DNA of 64,000 bases. Source: Reticulitermes lucifugus (Eukaryota > Arthropoda > Insecta > Blattodea > Rhinotermitidae). This document shows, one piece after another, positions 25,450-36,370 of this stretch. The translations under genes were made by a program, and so were the position numbers. Location: the NCBI GenBank assembly GCA_026260175.1, contig JAKCWW010000727.1, positions 441 to 64,440 of the forward strand, written 5' to 3'. The notes beneath the pieces were generated by a model. The model saw nothing but the letters and a program-made list of their open reading frames with translations, searched no databases and was not told where the DNA came from. Each line of letters opens with the position of its first letter. Position 1 is the first letter of the stretch.

Positions 25450-25705
25450 GACATGTTGGCTCAAGTAGCAACACTCCTGAATTTTACGCGGGAGGTGTAG
25501 GTTTCGAATCTTGCTCGCGACATCAGCATTCCTAATTGAGGATCTTCGTCGTTTTCCTCGGTCCCCAACAGGCAAACATTACTTCAATTACCCACAGTCG
25601 TTCCCTTCTGCACCAATTTCGATTCACTACTCAGCAATTCTTCACATCCAGCACTATTTTCGGATACTGACAGCGTCATTAAATAAGCCGTAAAGACCGA
25701 CGTCT
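25450..25705 (+). mobile_element. tRNA-derived SINE, family 4
   Basis: A-box-like tggctcaagtagc (25457-25469), B box ggtttcgaatc (25500-25510), a body with gttttcctcggtccccaacagg, and an end cagcgtcattaaataagccgtaaaga. This ending and the 'cctcggtccccaggc' body are familiar from cockroach SINEs (recollection). Moderately diverged; no clear target-site duplication. Confidence 0.6.
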
Positions 25706-26955
25706 TTCAGTAGCAACAAATTAGATAAAAAGGCAAACTTTTATATCAAGAAATTTTAAGTAATTAATTAATACGCTTATGTCTAAAATAAACATTGTCT
25801 ACGTATAGGCTTACTTGTTAGGAACAAAATTTACGCAACAAAAGTACAAAATAAAACATTATGCTTTATGGATGTGATAAATTATATGAAGTCACTAATT
25901 TCGAAACAAGCCTTTCAGTTTATAGAGTAGGTAATTATTATATAAGCCTATTGGGCACAGGAAATTTATCTTTGCGTATTTAATTGAGTCCTTTTAAAAT
26001 TAGGGTAAATTATTCCAATAATCTGTAGGTAATTTTCGATCAGGTTACATAATTTATCAATACGCTAACCACCGTATTTAATACAACACGAATAATATTT
26101 CTTTAGGTACTTGTCAAATTTTGTTTCTTATTATGTTAATTTTCTTTCCGTAAGAAGAGAAGATTTCTTATTAAGTCTTCATATTAGACCTTGAACCACA
26201 AAAGACAAACTGCTACAGTGTAGATGAAATCACTCGTTTCCAGACCTGTCATACGTGTCATGATTTCCGTTACATACTCACGCTTCCTTGGCAAAGACTT
26301 AAGTTGCCGGATCGTGGAAAAATCTCCCAACTTAAATACCGATGGCATGATAACGTGTCGCCTACAGTGTGCTCGTGACAGAAGGATATCGAGCAACTTT
26401 GAAATAACGATGAGCAGCTAAAGATAAAAGAACCTAGCAGACAACGTGCTCCAGTGTCAGTTTCTTCACAATGAATCTCACACAAAGATAAAGGAATTTT
26501 ATTCCAAAGTCTGCAGTAAGAAAGACAGAGTAATTCTAATATTATAACACTGCGACTTATTTGTTAAAGAATTCAAGAACACAACATAAGCCATTTGCAT
26601 TTACGTATATTCTAAGTAGGTGACGGGTATATGTCATTTGCTATAAAAGTGTGGCGCAAATTAATCTGAGCTAAAAAACTCATCATAGTGGAGGAACGGG
26701 AGCTTGTCGTCTGAATTTCAAATTCCCTAGTTTACTTTATATATATATATATACATATAAAATATTTAATACCATCGTATCTGGATTTCCGATTACTCAT
26801 TGGTAACACATGCAAAAATATGAGCAATGAAGCAATAGAACTAATATTACCGATTCATTAATTGTTAAATTTGTAGAGAACTCTAATACAATGTTACAAA
26901 TTGATATAAACATAATTCAGATAATTTTATTCGTGAGTATAATTTCTGAATCTTA
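25706..26955. other. No gene; (AT)n run
   Basis: AT-rich. A (TA)n run lies at 26737-26753. Overlapping frames at 26184-26485 on both strands are the least AT-rich part but show no domain. Confidence 0.45.
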
Positions 26956-27061
26956 ACAAGGTAAAGGTTTCACACTGTTATCACCGTGCATTTCTGTGAA
27001 TCAAATTAAAATAAAAAGACCAACAAATGCACTATTTAACTACTTTATTGTAGTGTCCTTG

Positions 27062-27108
27062 TATCACCCTACACGTGTTTCGGACTCAAAGTCCATCATA
27101 ATGGGGTC
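27062..27108 (-). ncRNA. Hammerhead-like motif, element C left arm
   Basis: Minus strand: ATTATGA where CTGATGA is expected (plus 27096-27102), extra T, stem II ggact/agtcc with a 3-nt loop (last loop base g), GAAAC (27077-27081 on plus), acacgtgt stem III, GUA. Stem I uses cccc against ggg. The first core box has two substitutions, so activity is doubtful. Confidence 0.5.
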
Positions 27109-27460
27109 TCAGTATTATTATAATAACCATGGCTCAACAGCCCTATATAGGATATCAAAAATCCTTATTTGTATTCCGGCTTATATGAATAACAGCCAGT
27201 TGCCAGATAATAACTATATAGACGATTTATTTACTTTACAGAATACATAATCTACAAAAGCCAGTAGTTCCGTACCAGTGGACTTCATATTCACGTCTTG
27301 CAATTTTAACAAAGTTTTAACCATTAGTGTCTAACTAGACTCGTAGACATAACTATGTTTTATAATTTTATCAAGATAACTCTACCACAATAGCGGTATA
27401 CAAGTGATGTACGTTTGTGTCAATATGAGCCTGTTTTAGTAGTTTTTAACAATACTGAGA

Positions 27461-27506
27461 CCCCATTATGATGGACTTTAAGTCCGAAACACGTGTAGGG
27501 TGATAC
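27461..27506 (+). ncRNA. Hammerhead-like motif, element C right arm
   Basis: ATTATGA (27465-27471), extra T, stem II ggact (27473-27477) / agtcc (27481-27485) perfectly paired, GAAAC (27486-27490), acgt loop inside ac/gt, GUA with cleavage expected after 27497, then ggg of stem I. The 8-nt acacgtgt is fully self-complementary, which would favour dimer formation. Same two core substitutions as the left arm. Confidence 0.5.
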
Positions 27507-27579
27507 AAGGACACTACAATAAAGTAGTTAAACAGTGCATTGGTCGGTCTTTTTATTTTAATTTGAAGGTAAAGGTTAA

Positions 27580-28190
27580 CCGATACGTCTTTCAAGGCGC
27601 TGGTAATGTGATGGGTTTGACATTATTTTTTTTAAATTCAAAACTTGAATCCAGGAATAGAAAGCTTTGAATCGTATTATTTCACGAGTTACTATCCCTA
27701 AATATTACACCTTGGAGGTATGTGTAAGATAAGCCTCCTCACAAGTGGCTAAGATGAAATATTATTTTGCACTAATTACCAAGCCTCGTAAGTGCTTAGG
27801 CCTGATGTAATGGAGCTACCTTCCTTGTTACCCTTTTTTCTGTCTCACAACAGTAATTACGAACTAAAAAGTCAGACACAAACGTTGATTCTAACCCGAT
27901 GGGATTTCAAATACATTTCAAGTCTTACGAACAAATAAACTTGGATAGATCTTCCCAATTTCTTCAGAGCTGTAGATGTTAGAAGTTACAGCCCAATAAC
28001 TTAATCTTCTACCTTTTGAACACAGGGGTAGTGGGTTTAAATCCCACTCAGAGCATGAATGCATATCCACATTTTTCCTGCTCATGTTTCCCTGTGTGTT
28101 AGAGGTCGTGTTATTGTTGTATACTTCAAGCAGCCTAAAATAAAATCCAAAAATCAGGTTTATAAGTAGAGGGAATATTCTTTCGTTAAC
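27580..28190. other. No gene; B-box-like remnant
   Basis: 28030-28046 reads gtgggtttaaatcccac, a B-box-like string inside a 17-bp near-palindrome, possibly a SINE head, but no A box is convincing upstream. Confidence 0.35.
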
Positions 28191-28195
28191 ACTTT

Positions 28196-28245
28196 AGGTG
28201 ACTACACGTTTCGAACTCTTTTACCGGGTCATCATTAGGTTCACA
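28196..28245 (-). ncRNA. Hammerhead-like motif, isolated
   Basis: Minus strand: stem I gtga(a)c pairs with gtcac; CTAATGA (plus 28232-28238; one change from CTGATGA); imperfect stem II; GAAAC (plus 28208-28212); acgtgt; GUA. No inverted partner arm was found within 1 kb, so this may be a solo terminal repeat of another subfamily. Confidence 0.5.
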
Positions 28246-28281
28246 CATATATACAAAATCATTACATAAATTCAAGATTTC

Positions 28282-28428
28282 GTGCTTCAGCCGCCGCTAA
28301 CCTGAGGTCTTCTCACTTCTGGGATGTTGGACGGCGTAAATTGGCAGTTGGTTACCGACGTTTCGGAGCGATATGTTGCCCCGAAACGCCGGTAGAAAAC
28401 TACTCCGCACAACATTCCAGAAAAGCGA
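28282..28428. mobile_element. Compact palindromic ribozyme-bearing element D
   Basis: Left half 28311-28366 and right half 28381-28428 are inverted copies (ggatgttg..cgg.gta..taccg.cgtttcgg against its complement), with only 14 bp between. The sequence 28282-28366 is related to the relic at 5.4 kb. Both halves end in ccgaaac-gNcg-gta, and the two opposed motifs share one stem II (ggagc / gcccc, 8-nt loop). Confidence 0.55.
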
Positions 28429-30298
28429 ATAATGCACTACAGGAAGTAAAGATAATCACGTGATTTTATTCAAATTACCAAATCACTTGAATTTCAAGCT
28501 TACTGTAATGTCATATTACACAAAATTAAATGAGCATTTATACGTTGTTGTAAATGTTCTCATGCTGTGCTCTAACAATCAGATTACTATAAAGTATGGC
28601 ATTACTGAATTACTGTGACTAGACATTTGGAGTTTTTGTTATTTGTTTGTATTATTTTTGCATTGAAGTGTTTCTTCTACAGACACCATAGTCTAAGAGC
28701 CTAAAATATATTCATGGCTCCAGCAGCTAGTTCTGAATTGAAACACGTTAGACAGCCTAATTCATAAATTCTGTGGAGAAGGTAAGTAACTGTTATCTGT
28801 GATAACACTGGGATTTGAGAAGCTAATCCTTTCAGTATTAGGTTTTGCCTTATTAGCTATTATTTATGACATTTTAGAAGATGCCCGCATTTAGTAACAT
28901 AGGTCTTATAAACCTTATATCCTGAAAAGTTATCTTGTAATTCATATCTTTTGTAATGTGTTCAGCTCCTGTCGTCTAAGCACGAAAAACATGTAAAATT
29001 ACATAAAAATAACATGTATTTCAGAAGAGTAAATTCCGTTAATTCGTAAGAAATGAATTTACTAGCAGATACTCCTTATGTAACATAAATTTATCCAACT
29101 ACGCTACCAGCTACTAAAGAATTTCGCCGTACATGGTAACATCACGGTTATTCAGCAGTAGACTTATTGCGTAGTTACACACGCACCTTGTGTAACTAGA
29201 CATAGATCCATATTTATTTCAAATGGTTCTCTTGATATTCCACTGAAAGGATGCGTATGAACAGGAATTTTGTCTACAGGCCCGGACGTAAGAACAGAGT
29301 GTAACAAATGAGAGTGAAGTGTTTTGGTATACGACGCAGTGTAGATTTATATATTTGCAGACGTTTCAGAGAATCTTGTTACTTTCAGCTGCAAGTTCGA
29401 AGAAGTCCGTAGGAAACTTCTCCGAGGAGTCAGTTAAGTCTGTAACAATTTTTACGACGTTGTACGGCACAAAACTTGAACATTGATCACCACCGCTTCA
29501 AGCATCTCAAATCTCAAAAGACGGGGATCAGTAAGTCTTAGTTTGTCTGGGTTTTATTATTTCTGACAGGTAAAATAGTACTTCTCCTTGATATTAACCC
29601 CTCATAGTCAACAAAGGCGAGAACTTCAATAATTTCAAGCGGCCAAATGCTAACATCATAAGAAACGTTTTTGAAACGGATGAAAAAAGAACGTAAAAAG
29701 CATTCTTAACCGTGCTTCAGGCTTGTAGAAATACAGCAAAATTTCAAAAATGCTTATCTCTCACTCTAAATCAAAATGATGTAAGCCTTCAACAGCGGTA
29801 GAAAAACTCCAAGTTTTAAAGTCGTTCATACAAAATCTTGGCATGGAACTGTACCCTAAACCAGCTACATCGATTCCTTATCACCCATATCAATACACAG
29901 AGATATTTTAAAGTGTCTTGGAGCGAAGCTTTAGAAAAGGCGCCCGGCTTGCCTAGGCGCGATACAGATATGGCTGTGTGCCCACCGATACTACCTGCAA
30001 GGCTCGAATAAGCTCTTAATTTTAATTGGCCTCGTTTTATACATGGGCCTCTGGGGTTTTCGGCGAATCATTAAAGGTATTCAATCGAAAGAGTGGTAAT
30101 GTGCTCTACTTTTCAAAATCTTGGTCTTGGAATACATGTCGTCCAATTTTATAAAAGTATAAAGCGTCAACAATGTATAAAACAAAGGAAAAATGTAGAA
30201 GGACATGACCAGTGTTGGACAAAAGGAAAATGCGAAAAGCTGTGTCTACGGGAGATGAGGTATCATTTACATCAAGTGGGAAAGTAAATACCCCAAGT
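28429..30298. other. No confirmed gene; one candidate exon
   Basis: AT-rich except 29935-30010, which is GC-richer (ggcgcccggcttgcctaggcg) without recognisable content. The candidate exon at 28683-28781 is listed separately. Confidence 0.4.
28683..28781 (+). other. Candidate 99-nt noncoding exon
   Basis: A strong acceptor (gtttcttctacag ending 28682) and a strong donor (gagaag|gtaagtaac, GT at 28782) bracket 99 nt. All three frames contain a stop, so it could only be a UTR or lncRNA exon; it holds a 17-codon ATG frame (28714-28767). Paired strong sites at exon-like spacing are unusual here, but no flanking exon is known. Confidence 0.25.
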
Positions 30299-30574
30299 AA
30301 TAGATATTGGGCCAATCCGAGTGGCCGCGCGGTGTAAGGCGTGGGTCTGCGGTATCTCGCTTGTTGGGATTGCGGGTTTGAGTCCTTCCGGGGGCATGGA
30401 TGTTTGTCTCTTTTGAGTGTTGTGTGTTGTCAGGTAGAGGTCTCTGCGACGGGCTTATCACTCGTCGAGAGGAGTCCTAACTAGTGTGGTGTGTCTGTGA
30501 TCATGAAACCTTGATAATGGTGAGGTCCTGGCCCACTAGGGGCTGTTGTGCCATGGGAGGAAAATAGGTATTGG
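30299..30574 (+). mobile_element. tRNA-derived SINE, family 1, with target-site duplication
   Basis: gccaatccgagtggccgcgc head (30311), degenerate B box gggtttgagtcc, the family body and a ..ggggctgttgtgccatggg end. Flanks aatagatattgg (30299-30310) and aataggtattgg (30563-30574) differ by one base and are a likely 12-bp duplication. The tail is short and not a pure poly-A. Confidence 0.85.
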
Positions 30575-32555
30575 AGTTCCGAGAAGGCCGTGAATTTCAT
30601 GAAATTTCTTCGCATGGCCTGAAATATCAAGAGTCTCGTGGACAGCGACCGAAATACGATTGTACGGAACTTTTTTTGGAAGTAACAAATTCCAATCCTT
30701 TTTTGAATTAATTTTGCCACCATTCTTAAAAGAATTAACAGAAGAAGTGGGAATGCGGTAAAACCTATAACGTTTTTAATTCCGTGAAGAGTAAGCTTTG
30801 CCTGTCACTGGCAAGCAACTTCGCTTGGATTTCGGCTTCCAGTGAAGTCAAATGCAAGTTCTACCTAGCCCATCTGACCATTCACAACAAAATTATAACT
30901 AGAAATGTTGTAAGTTCACTCGTTTAATATCTTAACTACACATGAACTATTAGTGTAGAACGTCTAATAAATAGTGAAATAATGCAGCATTAAATTATTT
31001 CATTAGTAAACTTGGAATCTTTAGCACATGTAACTATGAACTAAGTTGTATCAATGACGTTATTTATTTAAGTGCCGTGAACAAAATGATCTGAACAGTG
31101 TATGGCAACTATCAGTGATTCTAACTCGAAAAAATATATACTGAACTTAAAATTACAAAAGCAAATTAGTGTTATTAATCGAAGCAGATAATCCTGGCGT
31201 TGACAAATGTGTTCACGGCAGCTACTACCCTGAGTGCAGCTCATGTGAACAGAACTGTATTTAGTTTCCTACCTGTTGCTACACTCCTGACCAATCACCT
31301 CTCGTAAAATGCGAGTTCGTTCTCATCACCAAATTCTAGGATTTAATAATTCTGCTGGATTCCATTCTAATCTTAAATTTTCTTCGAACAATATTTCTTG
31401 TCTGTCATACTGAGAATGCGATTAATCGTGGTAGTGTAGCATCTCCCGTCATCACAATAAAGTGTGACTAAAGCAGACGCCTGAAAAAGCAGACAGCAAT
31501 GTGAAGGTCGGCGGTTGAGTGTAGGTAGCGTGCAAGACTTCGAGTTCATCTCGGATTTCATTTCTTACCCAGTTTGTTATATGCGCTACAGGCGAACGCT
31601 TCAGATAATTGCACAAAAATAAAACGTCTTTCAAGAACGTATTTCAAGTAACAAGAGAAGCTTTATATATCTGTCTGCAACATATGTAACATATGGGTGT
31701 TATTGTTGTAACGGTTTATTTTATATAATTCTTAAACTAAAATATTATACATGTAAACTCCGACATACCTGAGAAATAACACTGAACCATAAGTAGAATG
31801 CTTAGCAGCTACAAAAGTGCATTAGTTATATCAGCAGGGACCACTCATCTCCATGTTTTGCCGAATGTAAGAATGATTTGTGCTACATTACTACGCCACT
31901 CCTTGACTGCATGATTTGCACAGAGCAAATTTAATTTCCTTTCCTCTTACCTCTGCGGTAGTCTGTATTATATACAAGAAAGCGAAGTAACAAATGCATG
32001 ATAGGACGGTACGATATTTAAATAGAAAGTATTATTTTACTGCGTGGAAAGGCAGTGCTTGTTTATAGTTTTCTCTGCTGCACTAAATTTTTGTACAATT
32101 CATATGAACAACATGTAATCGCGGAAAGCCAGCGTGGTTTACATATAAACTTGTTACGTGGGAGCATCATTAGCACTACTCAGTGTAGGATCCCGAAATG
32201 ACGTGAAGATAGTGTAAGAGATTTTTTTAAATGTACCTATTTATTGAAGTTATATGTTTATAAAATATACACAAAAACACGGAAACAACATGAAATATGT
32301 ATTTAGGTTTATTTTGGTAAGACGCGTAGAAACGACCGTAACTAGCCATTGAATGTGGAATACAGAAATATCGTGAACATAGGTTCACATTCGGAATTAA
32401 TTATTTGTAAAATAAAAATTAAAAATATGAATATCGTGAGAATCAGTTTAGGTGAGACTGGTCTATGTGGGAAATATACAATTAAAAGTTAGTTGTACCC
32501 AAGTAAGATATTTAGTATGGGCCTTTGCAAAATGGCAAAATGTGACTATTAGCTT
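30575..32555. other. No gene recognised
   Basis: About 2 kb AT-rich with no recognisable TE coding or tRNA-like block; small frames at 31373-31634 (-) are not assignable. Confidence 0.5.
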
Positions 32556-32559
32556 CATT

Positions 32560-32695
32560 ATATCTGTCCGTCTCTCTGTCTGTCTATCTGTCTGTCTGTC
32601 TGTCTGTCTATCCGTCCATCCTTCCATCCGACTGCATGGAACAACTCAGCTCCCACGGGATGAGTTTTCATTAAATTTTATATCTGAGTCCTTTT
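32560..32695 (-). repeat. Dispersed (GACA)n-ended repeat, copy on minus strand
   Basis: On the minus strand: aaatttaatgaaaactcatcccgtgggagctgagtt.. followed by (GACA/GACG)n, visible on plus as a ctgt/tcca tetranucleotide tract at 32563-32625. Same core (aatttca.gaaaat.cgtccagtgggagccgag) as the copies at 39.9, 45.1 and 62.6 kb. Confidence 0.65.
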
Positions 32696-32918
32696 CTAAT
32701 AAAACTTAACAAGAATAACGGATACTTTACATGAAGACGTACGTATGTGCATTTATGACAATATCTTGCTGAATTTATCTTAACAATTTCTTTCAGACAA
32801 AAGTTGTAGAAAAAATCAAAACACATTCATGCTCAATAACTACTTCCCTAAAATCGTGCCGTTTATGAAATCATATAGAAAATTATGGTACAGCCAGACA
32901 GGCCACAGATTAAAATAT

Positions 32919-33055
32919 AATACGGCGCATGCGCACTGCATGCAGGATAACTACGCCTACAGACTCACACGCATAATATGTAATACTTCTTGCTTTTTCA
33001 CGCCAAAGAAAAGTGACGCGAACGCGCCTAAATATTATGTTTATAGGTAAATTGT
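32919..33055 (+). repeat. Interspersed repeat familiar from cockroach genomes
   Basis: ggcgcatgcgcactgcatgc..ggataacta.g..tacag..cac..ataatatgtaatact..tgcttt and a ..gcgcgaacgcgcct.. end match a repeat I recall from Periplaneta hypothetical proteins (NTAHAHCM..). A spurious 73-codon frame (32829-33050) runs through it. Attribution is from memory; a genome search would settle copy number. Confidence 0.45.
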
Positions 33056-34460
33056 CTGATTATTATTATTATTATTATTGTGTATTTATCTGATACCTCC
33101 ATAGCCTACTATAAAAATGTAAGCAATAAATTGATGACGAAAATAAATGGATTTTTAGAAGTCCTTCACAATATTAGAACAGTGCCTCATGCATCACTAC
33201 TCTATTTGTGCCTGCCGAAGGGCAAATGAATGGCGTCTCAAAAATCAGAGAAAGAAATAACTTTACGTAAGGACTTGTATGTATGAATTGAACAACAAAT
33301 TCTATCCATGTGTCTTGGCAACGCACTCCACGGGGTGTAGAACAAAATTGGAACAATAGTTAGAATACAGCAGTTATCTCCTGAACAAAAGTGCGTTCCG
33401 CCGCACGGAAGTGAGCGAAGAACTCTTAACTTACATAAAGGCTTATTATATTGTTATTATGAGAATTTCTGCGTTTCATTTCCCTAGATAGGGATCGTGC
33501 ATTGAACGCAGAATACAAAGGAATTCGGTGTAACCTTACCTTAGAACTTTGCTGCTATTAAAGTTCAGCATCAAGAAAATTGATGTTAATAGTCTAATAG
33601 AAAGAAATTTTCTTGTTTGAAATCTAAGAATTCCACCCACTTTCCTTCTCAAGAATAATTTACTAATGGAGGGATGGAATAATTCCCTCTGGAAGATAAT
33701 AGCAAAATTGTTCCAGAGCTCGGTTTGATATAAGATACTTAGGAACATGTCTTGTGAAACAAAACTCGAATTCTATAAACTTACTGAGCCTCTCACAGAG
33801 TTGTTTGTTCTCAAGGAAATATCTCGCCAAGTTTAAAAGTTTTACCTGTTGTATAATAATGGAATTCTAATCACGAGTAGAAACTGCGTCGTTTATCAAA
33901 AACAGGGAGGATCCAGGGCAAGTTTAAGAGTGAGGAAATGTGTAATTCCTTCAATCGTTTTCTATGTTTAAGTTACAAAAGTATGTATTTTTCGGTCTAT
34001 TCAGTGTTACGTCATGTAGTTAAAAAAGTTTACCTCCAAATTGACTTAAAATCAGAAATTAATACTGAAACCTCACAAAGAATTAAAAATTAATGTACTT
34101 CTCTCTGTTCAACAAGACAGTTGATTATACAATATGCCTTTATATTTTTCAAAACGGTAAAGTCTGAATCCACAGTTAACGCCATTACCTCCTACACATA
34201 TTAATTGTAACAGTGTATTCCCATTACATTTTGTATGGCAGTACTTTTATTTACTTTATATCCATGTTAAAAAAAACCTCAAGTCTGCGGTAGAGTCCTT
34301 CGTCACGTTATTCGCAGCTCGATGAAAGAAAATCAATTTATTTGCAACAATAATTGTATTTATATTTTAACCACGGTTATAAGAGATGAACAGGCTGATA
34401 TAAGCAGCTCTGCAAGAAGAATTTGTAAATATTTTCTCTTATTATAGTGCGTAAACATTT
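33056..34460. other. No gene; (ATT)n run
   Basis: A (TTA)n run lies at 33059-33079; the remainder is AT-rich and unrecognisable. Confidence 0.5.
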
Positions 34461-34465
34461 ATCAA

Positions 34466-34740
34466 GCCGATCCCAGTGGCCGCGCGGTCTAAAGCGTGGG
34501 TCTACGGCCGCTCGCTTACTGGGGTTGTGGGTTCGAATCCCGCTTAGGGCATGGAGGTCTGTCTCTTGTGAGTGTTGTGTGTTGTCAGGTAGAGGTCTCT
34601 GCGACGAGCTGGTCCCTCGTCCAGAGGAGTCGCACCGAGTGTGGTGTGTCTGAGTATGATCGTGAAGCCTCGAACAATTAGGCGGCCTAGGCTCCCAAGG
34701 GGCTGTCGAGCCATTGGAAAAAAAAAGAAAAAAAAAGAAT
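34466..34740 (+). mobile_element. tRNA-derived SINE, family 1, with A-rich tail
   Basis: The clearest full copy: gccgatcccagtggccgcgc (34466) with A-box-like ggtctaaag, B box gggttcgaatccc (34530-34542), body, ..ggggctgtcgagccattgg end at 34717, then a (A)nG tail to 34740. Spurious frames on both strands (for example 34377-34751 minus, 'GIRTHNPSKR') come from the SINE. No clear target-site duplication. Confidence 0.9.
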
Positions 34741-34744
34741 AAAA

Positions 34745-36310
34745 CCATCATTACAACAAAAAACTCGCTCAGTTAAACATAAGTTTAAAACAACTTAATC
34801 TTCCACAAAAATTTCATAAAATACGTACGGCCCTCTGTATACACGTGGGAAGTGTTACTTTCAGTGTTAATCACCAAAGTTTCGTATGCATCCCACACGC
34901 GAAAGTAATTAAAATGGGCACCTGACAAAGTACTTTAATCAGGCAAACTATTCAAACCAGCAGCAGAAGCAGAGCAGGTGAAGAGTTTCATTGTTTTCGC
35001 TGTCATCCACTGTCATAACAAGTTTCACAAAACTGAGCTCTATATGACAAAATCACATTGTTTGTGGTAATAAACCTCTAATTAAACAGATCTCCGTGGT
35101 ATTAAAACAACCAAATTAAATCCAAATCCATTAGGCAAAATAATATTTTTCTCAGTACAGCTGATCACGTAGCTCTGTCTGGCACCCAAAACAATATCAC
35201 AGCATAGCAATTGCAAAGGTACTTCGTGTACATCAGTGTATTTCAAACCAAAATATTTCGATAAAATTTGGTATAGTGAGTGTCCACAAAGTGATGCCAA
35301 GCAAATTTATTTTTATACATATTGGTGAAATAAACCCTTAATTTACATGAATACCTAAACCGAAATTACGAAGTTTTATGAAAAATAAAGGCGAAAGTAG
35401 CGCATGAAGCGGATGGCCCAAAATTTGAAAACATAACGTATTTGTTTTAGATATGCTACAATGTGTTTATATGTAACAAAATTCAGAAACAATTACTCAT
35501 AAAAGTACTACTGGAAGTTAACCACATCTTAGTTGGTATAACCCTGTTTTATTGAATATTTAAATTGTTCAAACGTCTCATTCGTGTAAACTTTAAATAT
35601 TTTCCCATGTCTTCAACTTCAATAAATGATTTCTTTCTACAGATATTTCCTTTTTGTCAATAGTTAACCTAAAGTGAAAACAAAATTACGTAATTATCAT
35701 AAGAAGAAAGATGGGACCATGGGATCAGCTTTCTTAAAACGAAATTTTCTCGATCCATCAAACGGAGTGTCGCGATTAACATAATTACACCTGTCTTCCT
35801 TCAAGTTCTTTTCCATGCATATTTGTAATTTATGCTATTCTACCCAGCCAGAAAGCGGCAATGTTTCTTGAGAAGAAATAATTCAGTGAAAAGTAAAGAT
35901 TTGAAGTGTCAACTTCAGTATTTTGGACAGAGATGAGATAACACAACTGACAGTCCTACAACAAAGAATAATCGTGAATATTTATCTACCAAATTCTACT
36001 GCTTTTATCGACTTTGCATTAAATTCAATTAAACTTTACTTTTCTCTCATTTAAATGTGAGCAGTATAAGGGAACTTCTTCTTGAGGCAAATTTTTCCGG
36101 AAATATGGCCAAACCGCCTGTAATATTTCCTGTTCGCCCGCGTTCTTCTAAACGCATAAGAATGGACAATGCCAAAAAGAAAATGTGCCAAATTTAACGC
36201 TGCCATTGAGCGTTTACGGAACTATACACGATGCTTTAGTATTTGTTAAAACTAAATAAGGCTCTGGATATAAATGACAACTTTATTTAAAGATTCCAAC
36301 AGAGAAAGTT
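34745..36310. other. No gene recognised
   Basis: AT-rich; nothing identified. Confidence 0.5.
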
Positions 36311-36311
36311 C

Positions 36312-36370
36312 CATAATTTTACCTGACGATGGCACAGTTCCAGATTTCGAGGCGTTGTATTTTAGCCAAA
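36312..36370 (+). ncRNA. Decayed hammerhead-like motif
   Basis: CTGACGA (36323-36329), extra T, a region where stem II should be (ggcacagttccagatttc), GAGGC (36349-36353) where GAAAC is expected, then gttgta as in element A. The second core box is mutated, so a dead relic. Confidence 0.4.

Larger units (their letters stand above)
26958..27577. mobile_element. Fold-back Penelope-like element C (young)
   Basis: Inverted arms at 27002-27117 and 27451-27565 match over about 114 bp with about four mismatches. A 12-bp direct repeat (aaggtaaaggtt) at 26958-26969 and 27566-27577 is a likely target-site duplication. As in elements A and E, about 32 extra bases (26970-27001) lie between the left duplication and the left arm; they resemble part of an arm in the opposite direction (shared gtgcattt), as if from a truncated tandem terminal repeat. 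The ~330-bp interior has no RT; it includes a 24-bp match (27128-27151) to the 3' end of SINE family 1. Both arms carry hammerhead-like motifs. Confidence 0.7.

Noticed and set aside
32798-33046. Open frame from a good acceptor (tttctttcag) to a donor-like ag|gtaaat
   Set aside because: Looked like a coding exon, but it overlaps a dispersed repeat and the donor is weak.
34377-34751. 124-codon open frame on the minus strand with a GIRTHNPSKR segment
   Set aside because: It is the antisense of a SINE family 1 copy; such peptides are common spurious annotations.
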